From Poseidonocella sp. HB161398 (lineage in GTDB: Bacteria; Pseudomonadota; Alphaproteobacteria; Rhodobacterales; Rhodobacteraceae): a stretch of DNA of 64,000 nucleotides. Below, one piece after another: positions 63,067-64,000 of the stretch. The position numbers and the translations under genes are program-made. Under the pieces are notes generated by a model that was not told the DNA's origin, searched no databases, and saw only the letters and a list, made by a program, of their open reading frames with translations. The stretch spans positions 1 through 64,000 of the forward strand of contig NZ_VATA01000029.1 in assembly GCF_005870025.1 (NCBI RefSeq), in the 5' to 3' direction. How positions within the stretch are numbered: position 1 is the stretch's first letter; the number at the start of each line of letters is the position of its first letter.

Positions 63067-64000
63067 CCTCGGCGCACGTCCTGCGCGCCGTCTCGGGCGC
63101 GGCCATCCTCGCCGGGCTCGGCCTGCCGGTCCTGCTCGGGCTCGGCCACGGGCTGGCGGCCGCCTTCGGGCATTTCCCGGCGATCGGCGCCCATGGTCCC
63201 GGGCTGCAGCCCTGGCGCGACCTGATGGCCATGCCCGGGATCGGCCGTGCCGCGGCGCTGGCGCTCTGGACCGGGCTGGCGGCGACCGGGCTGTCGCTGG
63301 TGCTGGCGCTCGGCCTCGTGGCCTGGGTCCAGGGGCGGGACCGGCTGCGCGCCCTGCGCCTCCTGCTCGCGCCGCTCCTGGCCGCGCCGCATGCGGCCAT
63401 CGCCATCGGGCTGGCCTTCGTGCTGGCGCCCTCGGGCTGGATCGCGCGCGCGCTGGCGCCGCTGGCGGGCTGGGACCGGCCGCCGGACATCGCCACGACC
63501 GGCGATCCCCTCGGCCTGGCGCTGATCCTCGGGCTGGTGGCGAAGGAGCTGCCCTTCCTCGTCCTGGTGCTGGCCGGGGCGCTGACCCAGATCCCGGTCC
63601 GTGCCCATATGGCCGCGGGGCGCTCCCTGGGCTACGGGCGGGCGGCGGTCTGGCTGTGGCTGCTGCTGCCGCAGCTCTGGCCGCTGATCCGGCTGCCGGT
63701 CCTGGTGGTGCTGGCCTTCTCGGTCTCGGTCGTCGACATGGCGCTGATCCTCGGCCCGTCGGCCCCGCCGACCCTGCCGGTGATGATCGCCCGGCTGAAT
63801 GCCGATCCGGACCTGCAGGTGCTGCTGCCCGCCTCGGCGGGCGGGGTGCTGCAGCTCGGCCTGCTGCTCTGCGCCTTCGCGGCCCTCTGGGCGCTGGCCC
63901 GTGCGGCGGGCGCGACCGGCCGCGCGCTCCTGCGCCGCGGCGCGCGGCTGCAGGGCGCCGACCGGGCGCTGGCCCTGCCGGTCCTGGCCTCTGCGGGGAC
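63063..64000 (+). CDS. ABC transporter permease, YnjC-like (cut by window end)
   Basis: The first ~312 residues of a binding-protein-dependent permease. Helices are evident near 10-32, 58-90, 100-118, 150-170 and 195-220. The ATPase-contact loop is AHMAAGRSLGYGRAAVWLWL (about 181-200). The frame runs off the right edge. YnjC-type permeases have two permease units in one chain (about 510 residues), so the second unit and an ATPase (YnjD-like) should follow. Its ATG overlaps the binding-protein stop by four bases. Confidence 0.87.
   Translation, partial: MTSAHVLRAVSGAAILAGLGLPVLLGLGHGLAAAFGHFPAIGAHGPGLQPWRDLMAMPGIGRAAALALWTGLAATGLSLVLALGLVAWVQGRDRLRALRLLLAPLLAAPHAAIAIGLAFVLAPSGWIARALAPLAGWDRPPDIATTGDPLGLALILGLVAKELPFLVLVLAGALTQIPVRAHMAAGRSLGYGRAAVWLWLLLPQLWPLIRLPVLVVLAFSVSVVDMALILGPSAPPTLPVMIARLNADPDLQVLLPASAGGVLQLGLLLCAFAALWALARAAGATGRALLRRGARLQGADRALALPVLASAG

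Overview
The window reads as the chromosome of a very GC-rich alphaproteobacterium. The best guess is a Rhodobacterales member such as a Paracoccus or Rhodobacter relative. The basis is protein style and gene content: GMC dehydrogenase/ALDH pairs, TAXI-TRAP transport, NicC, FUSC/MarR, a Ynj-type ABC set and no phage genes. This is inference from composition and families, not a phylogeny. I saw no rRNA, tRNA, CRISPR array, intact insertion sequence or integrase.

Layout. 1-6040: tail of a GMC oxidoreductase, an aldehyde dehydrogenase, a secreted tannase/feruloyl-esterase-type hydrolase overlapping a polytopic membrane protein, and a convincing 6-hydroxynicotinate 3-monooxygenase (NicC). 6.3-11 kb: an AbgB-like amidohydrolase plus MFS importer, divergent from a GAF/PucR-type regulator. 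11.5-13.4 kb: an atypical SDR divergent from an MmyB-type regulator. 15.1-17.5 kb: a chemoreceptor. 18.3-24 kb: an AraC regulator divergent from an amine/amino-acid oxidation operon (APC permease, ornithine-cyclodeaminase-like protein, RidA, DAO-type flavoprotein). 24-29.5 kb: FUSC exporter with MarR regulator, divergent from a GMC oxidoreductase/FeaB-like aldehyde dehydrogenase pair. 30.2-37.8 kb: a compact seven-gene minus-strand operon with mostly 4-nt overlaps. It joins a CDP-alcohol phosphatidyltransferase, a sulfatase/LtaS-like enzyme, a flippase-like membrane protein, an NMT1-type ABC importer and a glycosyltransferase. 40.1-47.5 kb: AraC regulator, TAXI-TRAP importer, NadC-family phosphoribosyltransferase, and a PhnN-AMP phosphorylase fusion. 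48.3-49.1 kb: a yybP-ykoY (Mn2+) riboswitch and mntP. 50.3-53.7 kb: a tiny secreted peptide plus a 1057-residue membrane protein ending in a binding-protein-like domain. 54.2-58.3 kb: YcaQ-type glycosylase, DUF938 methyltransferase, YaeQ and a frameshifted Dcu transporter. 59.1-64 kb: a VTT/flavin reductase fusion and the start of a YnjF-B-C set.

The most interesting candidate is at 41.5-47.5 kb. The NadC-like enzyme would use PRPP to form a pyridine nucleotide. The AMP phosphorylase half of the fusion would release the base plus ribose-1,5-bisphosphate. The PhnN half would turn that back into PRPP. If the substrate is quinolinate, the net result is decarboxylation of quinolinate to nicotinate using ribosyl phosphate as a recyclable handle, and NicC elsewhere in the window belongs to nicotinate breakdown. 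This pathway is inferred, not shown.

About 10 kb lies in long gene-free blocks, many between converging genes. They hold strong hairpins, three copies of a ~156-bp MITE-like repeat and two large inverted repeats.
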